The notes under the pieces are model-generated. The model did not search any database, was not told the origin of the DNA, and saw nothing but the letters and a program-made list of their open reading frames with translations. Below, one piece after another: positions 37,201 to 46,600 of a stretch of DNA of 60,000 bases. Source of the stretch: Tubiluchus corallicola (lineage: Eukaryota > Priapulida > Priapulimorpha > Priapulimorphida > Tubiluchidae); the NCBI GenBank assembly GCA_030141605.1, contig JAQGDQ010000257.1, forward strand, positions 64,001 to 124,000, written 5' to 3'. Position numbers and translations under genes: made by a program. Position 1 is the first letter of the stretch. Each line of letters begins with the position of its first letter.

Positions 37201-39111
37201 CTACTCGACATAATATTTCTGTTCGACCAGTTGCAAAATTTCCTAGAATGTCGAGGCACTGCCACCGAGGCACAAGACTACGCACTGCCAGAAAAACCAA
37301 GGGAGAAATAGGGAAGTGATATCGAAGAGAGGCAAAGAAAGAGGGGGAGAAAAAGAGAAAGAGCAAAAAGACAGAAAAGGAAGAGTTGAGAGGTAGTGAG
37401 AGAGAGAAAGAGAAGAGAGAGAGTGAGAGAGATAGAGAAAGAAAGAGAAAGAGAGAGAGGAGAGACGAGGGGGGGTTTAAGACGGAGAAGTGGGAGCGGA
37501 AAGAAGAGAGGCAGGGGTGAGTAAAGAGAAAGAGAGAGAGAGAGCGTGTAAAAACGAGAGAAAGAAAGAGGAGAGAGAAAGAGAGAGAGAGAGAAAAAAA
37601 GAGAAAGGAGAGGTAGGAAGGGGAATTGAGGTCGAGAGGAGGAGAGAGGGATTCTTTAAATAGAGTTTTAAATGGAAGTTGGTCAGAAAAACTAAACAAA
37701 CGAGTTATCGTAATAACAGTGCTTCGCATTCCGGACTAGTTGTTCTCAGTGTGTTGTACCGGATACTGCATGATGCAAATTATTAAGAAAGTTCTAATGG
37801 TACATTCCACTTAAAACTGAAAGATAATAAACCCCCAAGTTTATTAAAATGTAATCAAAGAAATTATAGGTTCAACTTGGCATACTTAAATATAATATCT
37901 CCACCACTAACAGCGCCTGGCATCCATTTGAACTCGGTATCCGTTTTAGAATTTTTGTTACTGTGAGTGACGGTAGTGTTGACTCTGATGGGTCCATCAT
38001 TGCAGTCCAAATGTTTGGTATTATCCGGTAAGTCAGTGAGAAATTTTCCGTATCGCAGACCATCTTCATCTTCGGCATACATTATTAGTCCTTCAAACGT
38101 GCCCTTTACTTTGACTGAAAACATGTAGGATGTTATAACGTTATTCCTGCTATGCCCATAAACAAAATAATGCGTGATTATGACATGAAATTTATTTCAC
38201 GTATAAAATATGGAAACGTTATCAGCATTCTGAAATATAATAGGCACCACCCTGTGAAATCATGTGAAGTCTGAATTGTGTGTTGCGAGCCCACACAGTA
38301 ATTACAGTAAGACGACCGTTCGCGAATAATTACTGATACGCGAACATCCCAAGTAGTGGCCTGTTAATGCACAGAATAATCATTGACAACGCTAGCACAA
38401 CGGGTTAGCTTGAACTAATTTAGTGTTCCGTTTAGGGGTTCCGTATCTCCTCGGTAGGGACCAAAACTGGAGTGTCACATTTTTATTTGTTATGTTCATG
38501 TCTTTAAATAAAACACCAAAAACACGTTCAAAAATAATTTGCAAGAACCCACTGAACTTAAGACGATGGAAGAAAGATATGACTCTTTCATCAAATGCGA
38601 AATTTGTTACAGTTATTAATCTAGTATATTTATTCATGGGTTTAGGTTTAGATTTTTAGTTTTTAAGAAAATGCCGCCATCTTGAATTCAAGATGGCAAA
38701 TCAAAAAAATCCGATTCGATGTAAAATTTTTGTAAAGTTTCATGACGCTCTGTTGCGAATTCAAGGAATCTTAAGCTTTTTTCACCCACGACAAGAAGAA
38801 AAAGAACAATACAACAACCAACAACGCCCAGATGGATAACGATTTGTGTTGAGCTGTCGATGAAAAATAACAAACAACCTACCTCTGTACTCGGTACCCA
38901 CTGTATATGAAGTTTCGACGTTTCCGTTATCATCGGTGAACTCTATTTCATAGTCAGTTGCACCAGTTTGGAAATCGGCTCCATGTCCGTAGGAAGCCAC
39001 GGGGCTTGGCGTGCGACTCTTGCAGACCGAGTTAGGTGCACCACTGGAGTACGTTAACACGGGTAAGATTTTCCAAAGCACAATTACGGATATACCATAA
39101 AGAAGCCTCAT
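28041..39111 (-). CDS. Reeler + two DOMON domain surface protein (FRRS1-like, no cytochrome b561), complete
   Basis: Twelve exons: 38883-39111, 37886-38114, 36971-37029, 36370-36523, 35825-35940, 34997-35137, 33271-33396, 32741-32913, 32430-32555, 30468-30601, 28575-28705, 28041-28219. The total is 1,797 nt, so 598 residues plus stop, with every phase consistent. Parts: signal peptide (1-~25), Reeler domain (~26-172), DOMON 1 (~195-350), DOMON 2 (~385-545), polar linker, C-terminal hydrophobic stretch (~576-598) ending directly at the stop. Reeler plus DOMON is the layout of ferric-chelate reductase 1, but there are two DOMONs and no six-helix cytochrome b561 domain. The end suits a GPI-anchor signal or a tail-less membrane segment. 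DOMON domains bind heme or sugars; the actual ligand is unknown. A conserved-looking Met in each (EDKSM, ADKTM) is a candidate heme ligand. Confidence 0.87.
28575..28705 (-). CDS. Reeler-DOMON gene exon 11: end of DOMON 2
   Basis: Encodes QDGGRISCRFMRPLTPKVS, then KMNVLFAHGRDVDTT. It mirrors exon 7 (G-x-I-S-C-R-F-x-R…F-A-x-G). Phase 2 to 1; donor CCG|GTAATT. Confidence 0.86.
30325..30420. repeat. AGAATATT-type tandem repeat
   Basis: Imperfect tandem copies of tagaatat followed by tata-rich sequence, in intron 10 next to exon 10. Confidence 0.7.
30468..30601 (-). CDS. Reeler-DOMON gene exon 10: DOMON 2, DDVY strand
   Basis: Encodes GADDVYACGCFGDDAGCTVK, then HLWNPGGHKPSILNFDN. D-D-V-Y-x-C corresponds to D-D-I-Y-C-C in DOMON 1. 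Acceptor CGCAG|GGT, donor CAA|GTAAGT. The preceding 1.8-kb intron carries a MITE and the 5S-like element. Confidence 0.87.
30770..31298 (-). mobile_element. candidate 5S-derived SINE (SINE3-like)
   Basis: The 5S head (31179-31298) is followed on the same strand by about 400 bp that is clearly more GC-rich than the surrounding intron, ending near 30770 where AT-rich intron resumes. A 5S head with a longer unrelated body is the layout of SINE3-class elements. Target-site duplications are not clear (only a short TAATAT-like match), so the borders are approximate. Several overlapping short ORFs on both strands here reflect GC content, not genes. Confidence 0.55.
31179..31298 (-). rRNA. 5S rRNA-like sequence, full 120 nt
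   Basis: The minus strand from 31298 to 31179 reads as a complete 5S rRNA, 120 nt. Diagnostic pieces include GGTTCTCGTCTGATCACCG, AAGTTAAGCAATGG, GGTTAGTACTTGGATGGG and TGACCGCCTAGG. The internal promoter boxes (A, intermediate, C) are recognisable. The terminal stem is poorly paired (GACTATGG against GTGTAGGCT), and no T-run terminator follows the 3' end. GC-rich sequence continues instead, so this is probably the head of a 5S-derived SINE or a dispersed pseudogene rather than a working 5S gene. Confidence 0.85.
31663..32175. mobile_element. 513-bp palindromic (foldback) MITE
   Basis: Two ~193-bp arms (31663-31855 and 31983-32175) are inverted copies of each other with few differences, separated by 127 bp. 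The tips are ACAATATTTGACTTTAAACG. No transposase; no certain target duplication, so the superfamily is open. It lies in intron 9 of the Reeler-DOMON gene. The ORF overlapping its right end is not a gene. Confidence 0.9.
32430..32555 (-). CDS. Reeler-DOMON gene exon 9: DOMON 2 core
   Basis: Forty-two codons, phase 0 to 0: MLVMWTVDPIGDNILFEMTG, then KWIAVAFSADKTM. Same W…F-x-[LM]…W-I-A-V-A-F-S-x-D-x-x-M pattern as exon 5. Donor ATG|GTAAGA. Confidence 0.88.
32741..32913 (-). CDS. Reeler-DOMON gene exon 8: linker and Cys-rich lead-in to DOMON 2
   Basis: Encodes NDKITLHEQIPSISPRKIVI, then GCGDVKGCYKVSSCSGTNCE. It mirrors exon 4 in position and cysteine pattern. Phase 1 to 0; donor GAG|GTATGC. 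Confidence 0.84.
33271..33396 (-). CDS. Reeler-DOMON gene exon 7: end of DOMON 1
   Basis: Encodes SQDSGQISCRFERNLAGVS, then EPHYHFYAYGTTVT. G-x-[IL]-x-C-x-F-x-R followed by a [YF]-x-F-[YL]-A-x-G strand is the FRRS1-type DOMON ending. Phase 1 to 1; donor GTGAGT. Confidence 0.83.
33640..34200. repeat. diverged repeat related to 40240-40490, plus short tandem units
   Basis: Blocks around 33712-33770 (taaagcttaaaaagttcgtc) and 34050-34180 (aacattttaaatgattaaaa, ctttcttttctagttacata) match 40262-40330 and 40355-40480 in order. The extra ~280 bp between the two blocks at this copy suggests an insertion or a deletion in the other. Confidence 0.6.
34390..34565. repeat. imperfect tandem repeat, AAAACAATGTGTCTTAA units
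   Basis: Three to four copies of a roughly 45-bp unit containing aacaatgtgtcttaagccaa, in intron 6; one further unit lies at ~33620-33690. Confidence 0.6.
34997..35137 (-). CDS. Reeler-DOMON gene exon 6: DOMON 1, DDIY strand
   Basis: Encodes DDIYCCQDEGSSVNVRRY and then an acidic stretch (VDDADNPVDNEE). The acceptor is taken as GGGAG|GCGATG because only this keeps the phase; a better-looking ACAG lies 4 nt earlier. Donor GTTGGC. The intron end and first 29 nt of the exon are duplicated directly upstream (35257-35395). Confidence 0.72.
35109..35395. repeat. 139-bp tandem duplication over the exon-6 acceptor
   Basis: 35109-35247 and 35257-35395 are direct copies with few differences. The left copy contains the real acceptor and first 29 nt of Reeler-DOMON exon 6. 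The right copy, met first by the transcript, carries a similar acceptor and exon start (CGATGATATATATTGTTG) but then diverges without an obvious donor. Confidence 0.92.
35825..35940 (-). CDS. Reeler-DOMON gene exon 5: DOMON 1 core
   Basis: Encodes VIITWRADSTKAYFQMLAGS, then VEYVCIGFSEDKSMA. W…F-x-[LM]…[YW]-[IV]-x-[IV]-[GA]-F-S-x-D-x-[ST]-M is the DOMON core. The donor GTTACT is unusual. It was chosen because it joins in phase to exon 6 to give KSM-A-S-DDIYCC. Confidence 0.75.
36170..36260. repeat. degenerate AATG/AATA tetranucleotide repeat
   Basis: Runs of gaat, aaat and gatt units in intron 4 of the Reeler-DOMON gene, a decayed version of the microsatellite type seen at 24235-24856. Confidence 0.7.
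36370..36523 (-). CDS. Reeler-DOMON gene exon 4: Cys-rich lead-in to DOMON 1
   Basis: Encodes GPDLPHVNTDFCPLMESDDN, then GCHKPMPGTGCFILPHQSAT and CTVEDDNC. The G-C-[FY]…C…C spacing before the first DOMON strand is repeated before DOMON 2 (GCYKVSSCSGTNC). Phase 1 to 2; donor GTAAGT. Confidence 0.82.
36971..37029 (-). CDS. Reeler-DOMON gene exon 3: last Reeler strand
   Basis: A 59-nt exon encoding (K)ATVVKEKDEFWAIESDEIT. The F-W strand is the expected end of a Reeler domain, and phases 2 and 1 fit both neighbours. The donor reads GTTTGT, weaker than average. Confidence 0.78.
37322..37650. repeat. polypurine (GA-rich) tract, ~330 bp
   Basis: Almost pure A/G on the plus strand, dominated by GAGA and AAAGAGAG units, so pyrimidine on the transcribed RNA of the minus-strand gene. 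It lies in intron 2 between exons 2 and 3. The Ser/Leu/Phe-rich reverse ORF is an artefact of CT repeats. Confidence 0.95.
37886..38114 (-). CDS. Reeler-DOMON gene exon 2: Reeler core
   Basis: Encodes VKVKGTFEGLIMYAEDEDG, then HLDCNDGPIRVNTTVTHSN and FKWMPGAVSGGDIIF. F-x-G-x-[LM]-x-x-A…C…V-T-H…W…G-D-I-x-F is the Reeler signature. Donor AA|GTATGC, phase 2. If this donor is not used, the frame reaches a stop at 37864-37866, giving a 159-residue Reeler-only protein. Confidence 0.86.
38640..38875. repeat. dispersed repeat, copy A (Reeler-DOMON intron 1)
   Basis: Shares ordered blocks with 52430-52650: atcttgaa…aagatggcaaatc, gtttc(a)…tgcgaat, a run of aacaac units, and gga…taacgattt. Same orientation. 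Possibly the 3' end of a retroelement, given the simple aac-rich segment. Confidence 0.6.
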
Positions 39112-39122
39112 TTTGTCAGCGT
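38883..39122 (-). CDS. Reeler-DOMON gene exon 1: signal peptide and Reeler start
   Basis: ATG at 39109-39111, the first ATG in an otherwise open frame. It encodes MRLLYGISVIVLWKILPVL (signal peptide), then GAPNSVCKSRTPSPVASYGH. G-A-P-x-x-x-C…H-G is the Reeler N-terminal motif. Just upstream, TATATAG at 39123-39127 with a T-rich tract looks like a 3' splice site, implying a non-coding 5' exon further right. Coding ends at 38883, donor GTAGGT, phase 1. Confidence 0.86.
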
Positions 39123-39497
39123 CTATATACAAAAAACCAAAATAAAAAATTATATGTGAATGCTTGCTAACGAATACGACCAATTTTCCTCATTGCAACG
39201 TTTATTTTAAAAGACATGCATCAGTCAACGATTTAAAATATATTTAAAATTTGATTGCTGTCTTTTTATAAAACCGCGACCGTGCAACTTGTACACCTTC
39301 CCCACTTGTCGTTTACAGAATTTGCAAATTTACCCAAAATGTCTACGTAGATATTTATTAGTGTCAAAAATACATACAATATAAGAAAAAACAAAACATA
39401 CAATTTCAATTTTGAGATATGATGACACTGTATACAAACAAAACAATTAATAATAAAACAAATATTATTAATTCTTCCTGTTAGTTATATTACATAA

Positions 39498-39686
39498 CTG
39501 TCTACATACCTTTTATGGTAAAGTGTTATAAAATAGTTGCTGATTTCTTCATTTTAATTAACATTGTATCTAGCACCAGCTAATTAATTAATTTAGCAAA
39601 TTTACCGGAAAATGTGTACATAACTTTTATGGTAAAGAGTCATAAAATTGCAGCTGATTTCTTCACTTTAATTAGCAATGTATCTA
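39498..39686. repeat. local ~75-bp direct duplication
   Basis: 39498-39573 and 39613-39686 match (cttttatggtaaag…ctgatttcttca…aatgtatctag) with about ten differences. Confidence 0.75.
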
Positions 39687-40239
39687 GTGGTGGTGGACGT
39701 AAAGCCGTTCAATTACGAATTTACGATTCAGTAAAAACCTCACTTCTTTAAGTCGACGTACACTTCAAAAATCACGCAGTTTTACTCAAAATTTGCTTTG
39801 CGTGAAGTGTTTACTAGAGAATGTTGAAACAAGTTATAAAAATACTTGTGTTGCGCTTACCTTTGTTTGCAAATGAATACATAAAACAATAAAAGGCGAG
39901 GCAGTCCTATCAAACGGCGCAAAGGACTATATACTGAAATTAGCTCACGCTTTACACAGTAATTCCGGCATATGAATCTTTTAGAAAGACAACGAAAGAG
40001 GCTATTAATACTACTGCATTAAAAATTTTATGCATGATTTATTAAAAAGCTGATTACATAAACTTAATTTAAGTCATAACCGTTACACTAGTATGATAAG
40101 CATCGCATTGGCTAAAAAAAGAAATAGTATTCTATTAATAATTCCACGTTAAAAGATGCAGTTAAAAACTTTTGAACTTACATTCAAATTTAACAAGATG
40201 AAGAAAAATGAAACTTCACTAAACTTACAGTTCTAAATT

Positions 40240-40490
40240 TTAGTCATTAAAACACAACTAAACACTTTTCATAAATAAAGCTTAAAAATTCGTCTTGAGA
40301 TTTTATATCACTTAAATGCTTTCTTATTGCGTGCATTATTACCAGGTGGCAGCACAAACATTTTAAAGTATTAAGAACTTTCTTTTACAAATCTTTCAAC
40401 CAGACAAGCGTAAACCTAAGTAATATAACTTTGTGTGGAATGTTTTTGGGATATACTTTAAATTACCTTTTCTGTTTCTTCAAGTAAATA
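40240..40490. repeat. diverged repeat, second copy of the 33640-34200 family
   Basis: Shares ataaagcttaaaaattcgtc and the later aactttcttttacaaatc-type block with the other copy, in the same order and orientation. Confidence 0.6.
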
Positions 40491-41329
40491 AAGTCACTGT
40501 ACTTTTGTATTTCAGTAAAGAAATTCCCAAACAAGTAGTTAGTTAAAAATCGCAATATAAAAGTTACCTGGTCCATGGATCACGGACCACTACTTGGACA
40601 AATATTTCCATACTAGAAAAGATGCCTTAAATACAAATGTATGCCAGGCACAGTTAGTGGAGACGATAATATTCAAGAGAAACACCAAATTAGATCTATA
40701 ATTGGTATTGTGCGTAAGCGTAAGTACTGCCATCATGACGATGAATGCTAGAGCGCCTTTAGTACCGTACAGAGTTGTCATACCATGTTAATAAATAATT
40801 TTTCATTATTGTGATAATAAAACCATGGTGATAAAGACGTTTGCTTATAAAATCACGTATTTTAATTTTAAGGCTGCACCAATGTAAACTGCTATTGTAT
40901 ATATGCAGTGTACTACTTATTTAGATAAATTTTAGACACAAGATTTTAAATTAAAATTCTGACATAATTTTTTTTCGCTTTATAACTGAAGCATGCGTGG
41001 CCAAGTGCAACATTAGTCGTACGACTCTTTTGTACATTGTTAATGCACAAACATTTTTATGGTTGAATTTGCGCCTATAACTGAACAACCATGACACGTC
41101 CTCGACTTTAGTTCATTCGACACCACTCGAATATATTTTGCACGGTTCTAGAAAATACGCGTGCAGAATGAGATTGTACAAAACAGGAATACACTGCACT
41201 CATATTTCATGGGATACATATACTTTATGAAAAGCTACCTTTTTTAGCTCAAACTCTAATTCGCCAAAGAATGCGCTTAGCAAAACTTACCTACTGGAAC
41301 TTTTTCTATTGCCTGAAGTGTTTGAGGTC

Positions 41330-41431
41330 GCTTCTGGAGCAATCCTCAGGTCCTCTACCAGGGTCTCTCTTCTCACTGTAGCTTCTGGAGCAATCCTCAG
41401 GTCCTCTACCAGGGTGTCTTTTCTCACTGAC
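41330..41431. repeat. two tandem 51-bp units
   Basis: 41330-41380 and 41381-41431 both read gcttctggagcaatcctcag followed by gtcctctaccagggt; four differences between the units. Confidence 0.92.
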
Positions 41432-43349
41432 GTGGTCTGTGTATTGGCGACGGGCACCCTCCGCACGGAAACACGCAGTAAGCAAGCGTGCAGGCGACGG
41501 TGGTATTTGTTGACACATAACCAACTCCAATCAATGTTGTCACCAGCTACATTAAGCTCAGCACACTTGGCAACTTTTGTCTGCGTTATTAAATCAATGG
41601 AAAATTATATTGGTATCCAAGAGGCAGTGAAGGTATGGTGACTGGGATTAATCGTTGAGAATAAGCTGCCACAGGAACGTGCAACAATTCAAGCTGTGTT
41701 TAGTAACGAGTATCAACATACCTATTTATTAATGGTTTAGTGAATGTAATTTTGATGTCGCTAGCATAGTAACGGCTTTGTGAAGCCAGACCCTGGTGCC
41801 TAGTTAATGCATTACAATGAAAAATGCGGCACATACTCATAATTACATTGTGATGACATATTAAATTATGCTCATAATTTAATACGTCATAGAGTTTAGA
41901 AATTATTTGACATGTGGGTTGTCAGTCTTCAAAGTAGTTTAAGCTAACTTATCGTGTGGCAACTGCGAACGTATCGAACCTTCAAAACACAATATCAACT
42001 AGAAAACTACTTACTTTCTGATTATTCCAAATATGCTATAACAAAATTTGCAAAGCTTAGCTCTCATACATTGTGTTTTGAAAGATGTGCGTTAAACCTA
42101 CAAAAAGTCTCGGCTGAGAACCGCATATGCACATGCTGCTTAAGAAAATAAATCGAAGGTGATTACACTTTGTTATAAAATGCCCATATTACAATGATCT
42201 TAGAGAAAAGTTATACAATCACATCAATGTAATTATACCAGATATTTTCCTTATGAGCGATGCTAATAAATTTTATTCTTGCTGGGAAGTAATGATTTAG
42301 AAGTAATTAAGGCTTTAATTGATTGATTATGTTGAATAAGCGTTTTTAATACATGATGGACAATATACTATGTAATTATCATATCATTGAAAATGAGGCC
42401 TGATGAATGACAATTTATTTCAAATACTAATCATTAAATTTTTCAATTAAATAACTAATATAACTAACAGAAAGATGCTAATTAGCGAGTAACTATTCCA
42501 GCGTGACTTAAATATCACATTTGGAAGTTGCGAAAGTTTAGCGAGCGATTAGGACTAATTAAATTTGATTTTAACTTGATTTTGATTTAATATTTATTTC
42601 AAACATAGCCTCTTAGCACAAAAGACATAACACGAATTATAAATTAAAGTACACAAAAAATAAAAAAAATGACAGTAATGAATAAATAAATAAATAAACG
42701 CACACATTGACTTAAATGCAAATCTCTAATATAATGAGATCACATGTTATAAGAAAAGCTATATGCATTCTTACACAATATACAGCTAATTTAAAACAAA
42801 ACATTGTGCCAAGCGTATGTAACGGATATAAATCTCCCATCACTTTCAGCAATATTTTTACAAGTGCAGTTATCACTTTGATCCGTTCTATATATGTTCA
42901 CTTTTATTGTACATCAGTGAATATATGTCCTGCGTGAATGTACGTACTTTGAGCTTGTGTGTAACACCTGTTTTTGTTACAAATGCATTACATAGTGTGC
43001 ATTACATTAAATATTTTTTATTGTCCAAAATGGGCAATCATCGTCTCATCCCAAAATCAGTATCACGCGCCATTGCGCCACGCCTTATTTTCTTTCTTGG
43101 AATTCAACTCTCTAGAGTTTAAAGTTTAGGTAAAATCATCAATAGATATGCACATTGCACACCACCTCTTCTTAAATTAAACCGCCTGTTTTTCCTTTTC
43201 TCCTCCCTTTGGAGACCCTGACCGGAGTGATTTCGATTCTTACAAAGGGCAAGCTCAGTAAAAAAATCAGTAACGCGAAAAAAACTGCAAAAACTGAAAG
43301 TCCGTGTGAATAATATGCCGATTGGCAGACTGAGCTGGTGTACTGATTG

Positions 43350-43665
43350 ACTGCTGGCCAAATCACTTTGACTGACTGACTCACCAACTAATTGATCGAT
43401 TGATTGATTAACCTTTTGACCGAGTAGTAATTGATGAAAAATAAATGTAGGCAGACGGACACTACTATCCAATAATAAAATGAATGACTAAATAACAAAC
43501 AATTGCCTGACCTCAGAACTTTACTTTGCCTGTAGGGCAAATTATGTCATTGTGTCGCTAATTTATCGTTCATTCATTCCTTCGTTCGTTCACTTATTCA
43601 ATTATTCGTTTATTCATTCGTTCATTTACTAATTCATCCTTTCATTCAGTCTTTATTTTCTTTAT
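43350..43665. repeat. degenerate tetranucleotide repeat islands
   Basis: A tgac/gatt-unit patch (about 43365-43412) and a ttca/ttcg-unit patch (about 43565-43655), similar in kind to 24235-24856 but decayed. Confidence 0.65.
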
Positions 43666-46600
43666 GTCGTTCAGAAGTAATTTTTGGTCTGCTATTTATT
43701 ATTAATGACCGAGCAGACAAAATCTGTACTCCCAAGTCTGTACATTACGTTTTTGCAAATCCCTGTTAATTTTTTGGAAATGCATAAAAACTTGATAATA
43801 GTGACAATGTGATCGAGTGTGTGGGAAGGGGAAGGTGCAAGTGAGTCAGTTATGTGGTTTTTTGAAATCTTGCTGAATCACTATCATATCGTCCGACAGG
43901 TTTGAAAATATAAGGAAAGAATCAAAATATTATATGTCGATTTCGGAAAAGGGAGCTCGAAGAAAATCACAATTTATGTGTCTATTTACTGTATTTCATT
44001 TATTTCCCATGCCCCACGCATAAGTACGTGTCTCCCTCTTGAGGCAAAATGCAAAAGCTATTATTCAACAGTAAATTTTCATACGCGTCAGTGTACGGAT
44101 TTTCAAAACGCTAGACGAATAAAGGCAAATATGGTATAATTATTTTGGAAAATACATCATTGTATACACCAAACTATTTTGATTATAAAGAGATTGATAA
44201 ACTTATAAAGTCAACTAAATAACTAGCCTTATTATTAGTGGTCAACAGTGCATTTTTTCATTATTTTTGAAAACTGTGAGCAATGAAAAGCGAAACAAAA
44301 ATGATGCCTTCAAACATAATACAAAATTTTAAAAATTGTGAAATTATATGGTCAACTCATACAAGGTTACAAATAAGAATTCAAAAAATACATAAATGTT
44401 TTGCGGCAAAAGGTATTAAAAAACTGACCGTCATCGTCAATGTTTCCGGAAATATTTTTAGAGAGAAAGGCAGGCGAATTGCATTACACTGATCTGCACA
44501 CAAAGCATAGTAGCACACTCGAAAGAAATTCAACGCTAAAATAAATATGCGAGAAATAAAGCAGGCTTTAATGCGTAAAGCGTCCATAATAATTAATGTG
44601 CAGACCTACGTTACGTGCAGGTGTAAGTATTTTTAGCAGACTGTGCCTGCGATTACAAACAATACTGTTTACAATTTTGTAGGCTGTCAATAGAAGATGT
44701 GTGGCCCAACCCAGTTAGCCTACCAATTCAAAAACTTTTAATATTTTACAAACGTACCGTATCCGTATTGTTCACAAACAGAGTAATAAAAATTAATACG
44801 TACCAAAATAATTTACAAAATTTTTGACATTCATAGTATCAAATTGACATTACGCTGTTATGAGGTCCTATGGTGAGGTTTAGTTAGCACGATGTCATGG
44901 CACAGTTTGTATGCATCGTTTGCAAAGTTGCAAACGATAAAATTATTGTAGCTAGTCTATTTAATTTTACATTAAAAATTCTAATTTCAAAGCTGTAACA
45001 AGCTTTCTCTCTATCGCAAGATAATCTAGCAGCCACAAGCTAAAAACGTTCATTAGTAGCGATTATCAAAACAAAATATTACAAGCGATTTTAATTTTTT
45101 ATTATGCTTTGATTTTGATGTAACCTAAATTGAAGCATTATATGCTAGTTAAACGTTTCTGTAATTCTCTGTAACTACGCTGAAAAACTTCAGCAAAACT
45201 CGAACTTTGCTGTAAGCGTAAATGACACCACTGCGCAGTAAGCATGCGCAATAAACTATTGCGTTGTCAGCATAGTTCAGTTCATTCTTTTCATTCCAAT
45301 CGTCTTGGAAATATTCCGTGATTTCTGAGTCTAAAGTGTGATTTGCGATACAACGTTTTTACAGGATATAGAATACAACAATCTGAGGTATGTATCACTA
45401 GTAAATCTTGTTTGTAAGACGTCAGAAGAGAGATATGTGAGTGAGAACGTGCAGCCCGTAGGAAGTGAGGAATTGCACGTATGGCGAACATGTCCGTCAG
45501 CGGGCCGAGAATCTTTCGCATTTTTGTCGTGTTTATATACGCACTACCAATTCCTATTGTAATCAAATAGCCCGGTGTCTGTTAGCACAGCTAGCTGGAA
45601 CTAATACTTTGATTTTGCGCAACATTCCATCTGATTTGCGTAATGAAAAATGTAACATAATAATAATAAGCTTTAGTTTAATCTGTAGGCGAAGTTTTCT
45701 CGGAAGTTTTCTCAGTAACTAGTGGTACAGGTTGTTTACGGAAACTCAGAAGAAGCAAGTCTTTGCAGAGATGGCATTGCTTTGATTCTTATTAAACAGG
45801 CCCAGTTAAACTTTGTCTGGCTTAACAACTACGTAACTTATCATGATTTCGAGGCTGTTAAAAATCATAAAACTGTTACTAGCATTAATTGAAAATAGCA
45901 TTAACAGAAATAATGCCAAATGCATACATGTAGTAAATGTGTCGAATAGCAGTGAATCATTATAGCTATTAGTTACCAAAGTATTACTCTCTTAGAGTTA
46001 AATACAATTTTTTGTGCCTATAATTTGCAAACAATTTTAGAGACTACTAATTGAATAGTAGTAATAATGAATTATAGCTGTTTTTTATGTTTATTGTTTA
46101 ATGAACCTGCAATGAATTTCGAAAGTTGAAAAGCTAATTGTAAACTGCAATAAATTGCATTTAACGTCAAAAAAGTTTTTGACACTTCAAATCAGTGCTA
46201 TTACTAGTACCTTTAATATTGAATTTCAAAATTTATAACCGAAATCACTTAATGAACAGTAAAATTTAAATTTTTCATTTTGCTTTTAATTTTGTATTCA
46301 AGGCATTAGACCTTCTAGGTAACTTCTAAATGCTTATTCTTTTGCTAGCCTTTAAGGCCTTTATTATAAATATTAGTTTGTGTGTAGCTTATAACTCTAT
46401 ATACGTTAATTGTTTCAACAACCAGCAATTATTATTTAATTACAGATAATTTATTTACAATGGAGTTTTAAATAGAGTAAAAATTTTTATGTGGTATTCT
46501 ATTTTGGAGATTTAGCTAGACTAATAGGTTTGGAAAGTTGAGAAAACTTATTTAAAAATTAAGATTTTTCATATCTACACGTGTATGTATTTATGTTTGT

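Noticed and set aside
37175-37729. 184-codon Ser/Leu/Phe-rich ORF on the minus strand
   Set aside because: By-product of the CT-rich strand of the polypurine tract; lies within an intron of a well-supported gene.
40590-40781. 63-codon minus-strand ORF with an ATG and signal-peptide-like start (MTTLYGTKGALAFIVMMAVL)
   Set aside because: No recognisable domain follows, no convincing donor, and no downstream exon continues it; resemblance to the Reeler gene's signal peptide is only compositional.
45338-45722. Short ORFs on both strands near 45.3-45.7 kb
   Set aside because: No domain, no splice context; composition like the surrounding non-coding DNA.
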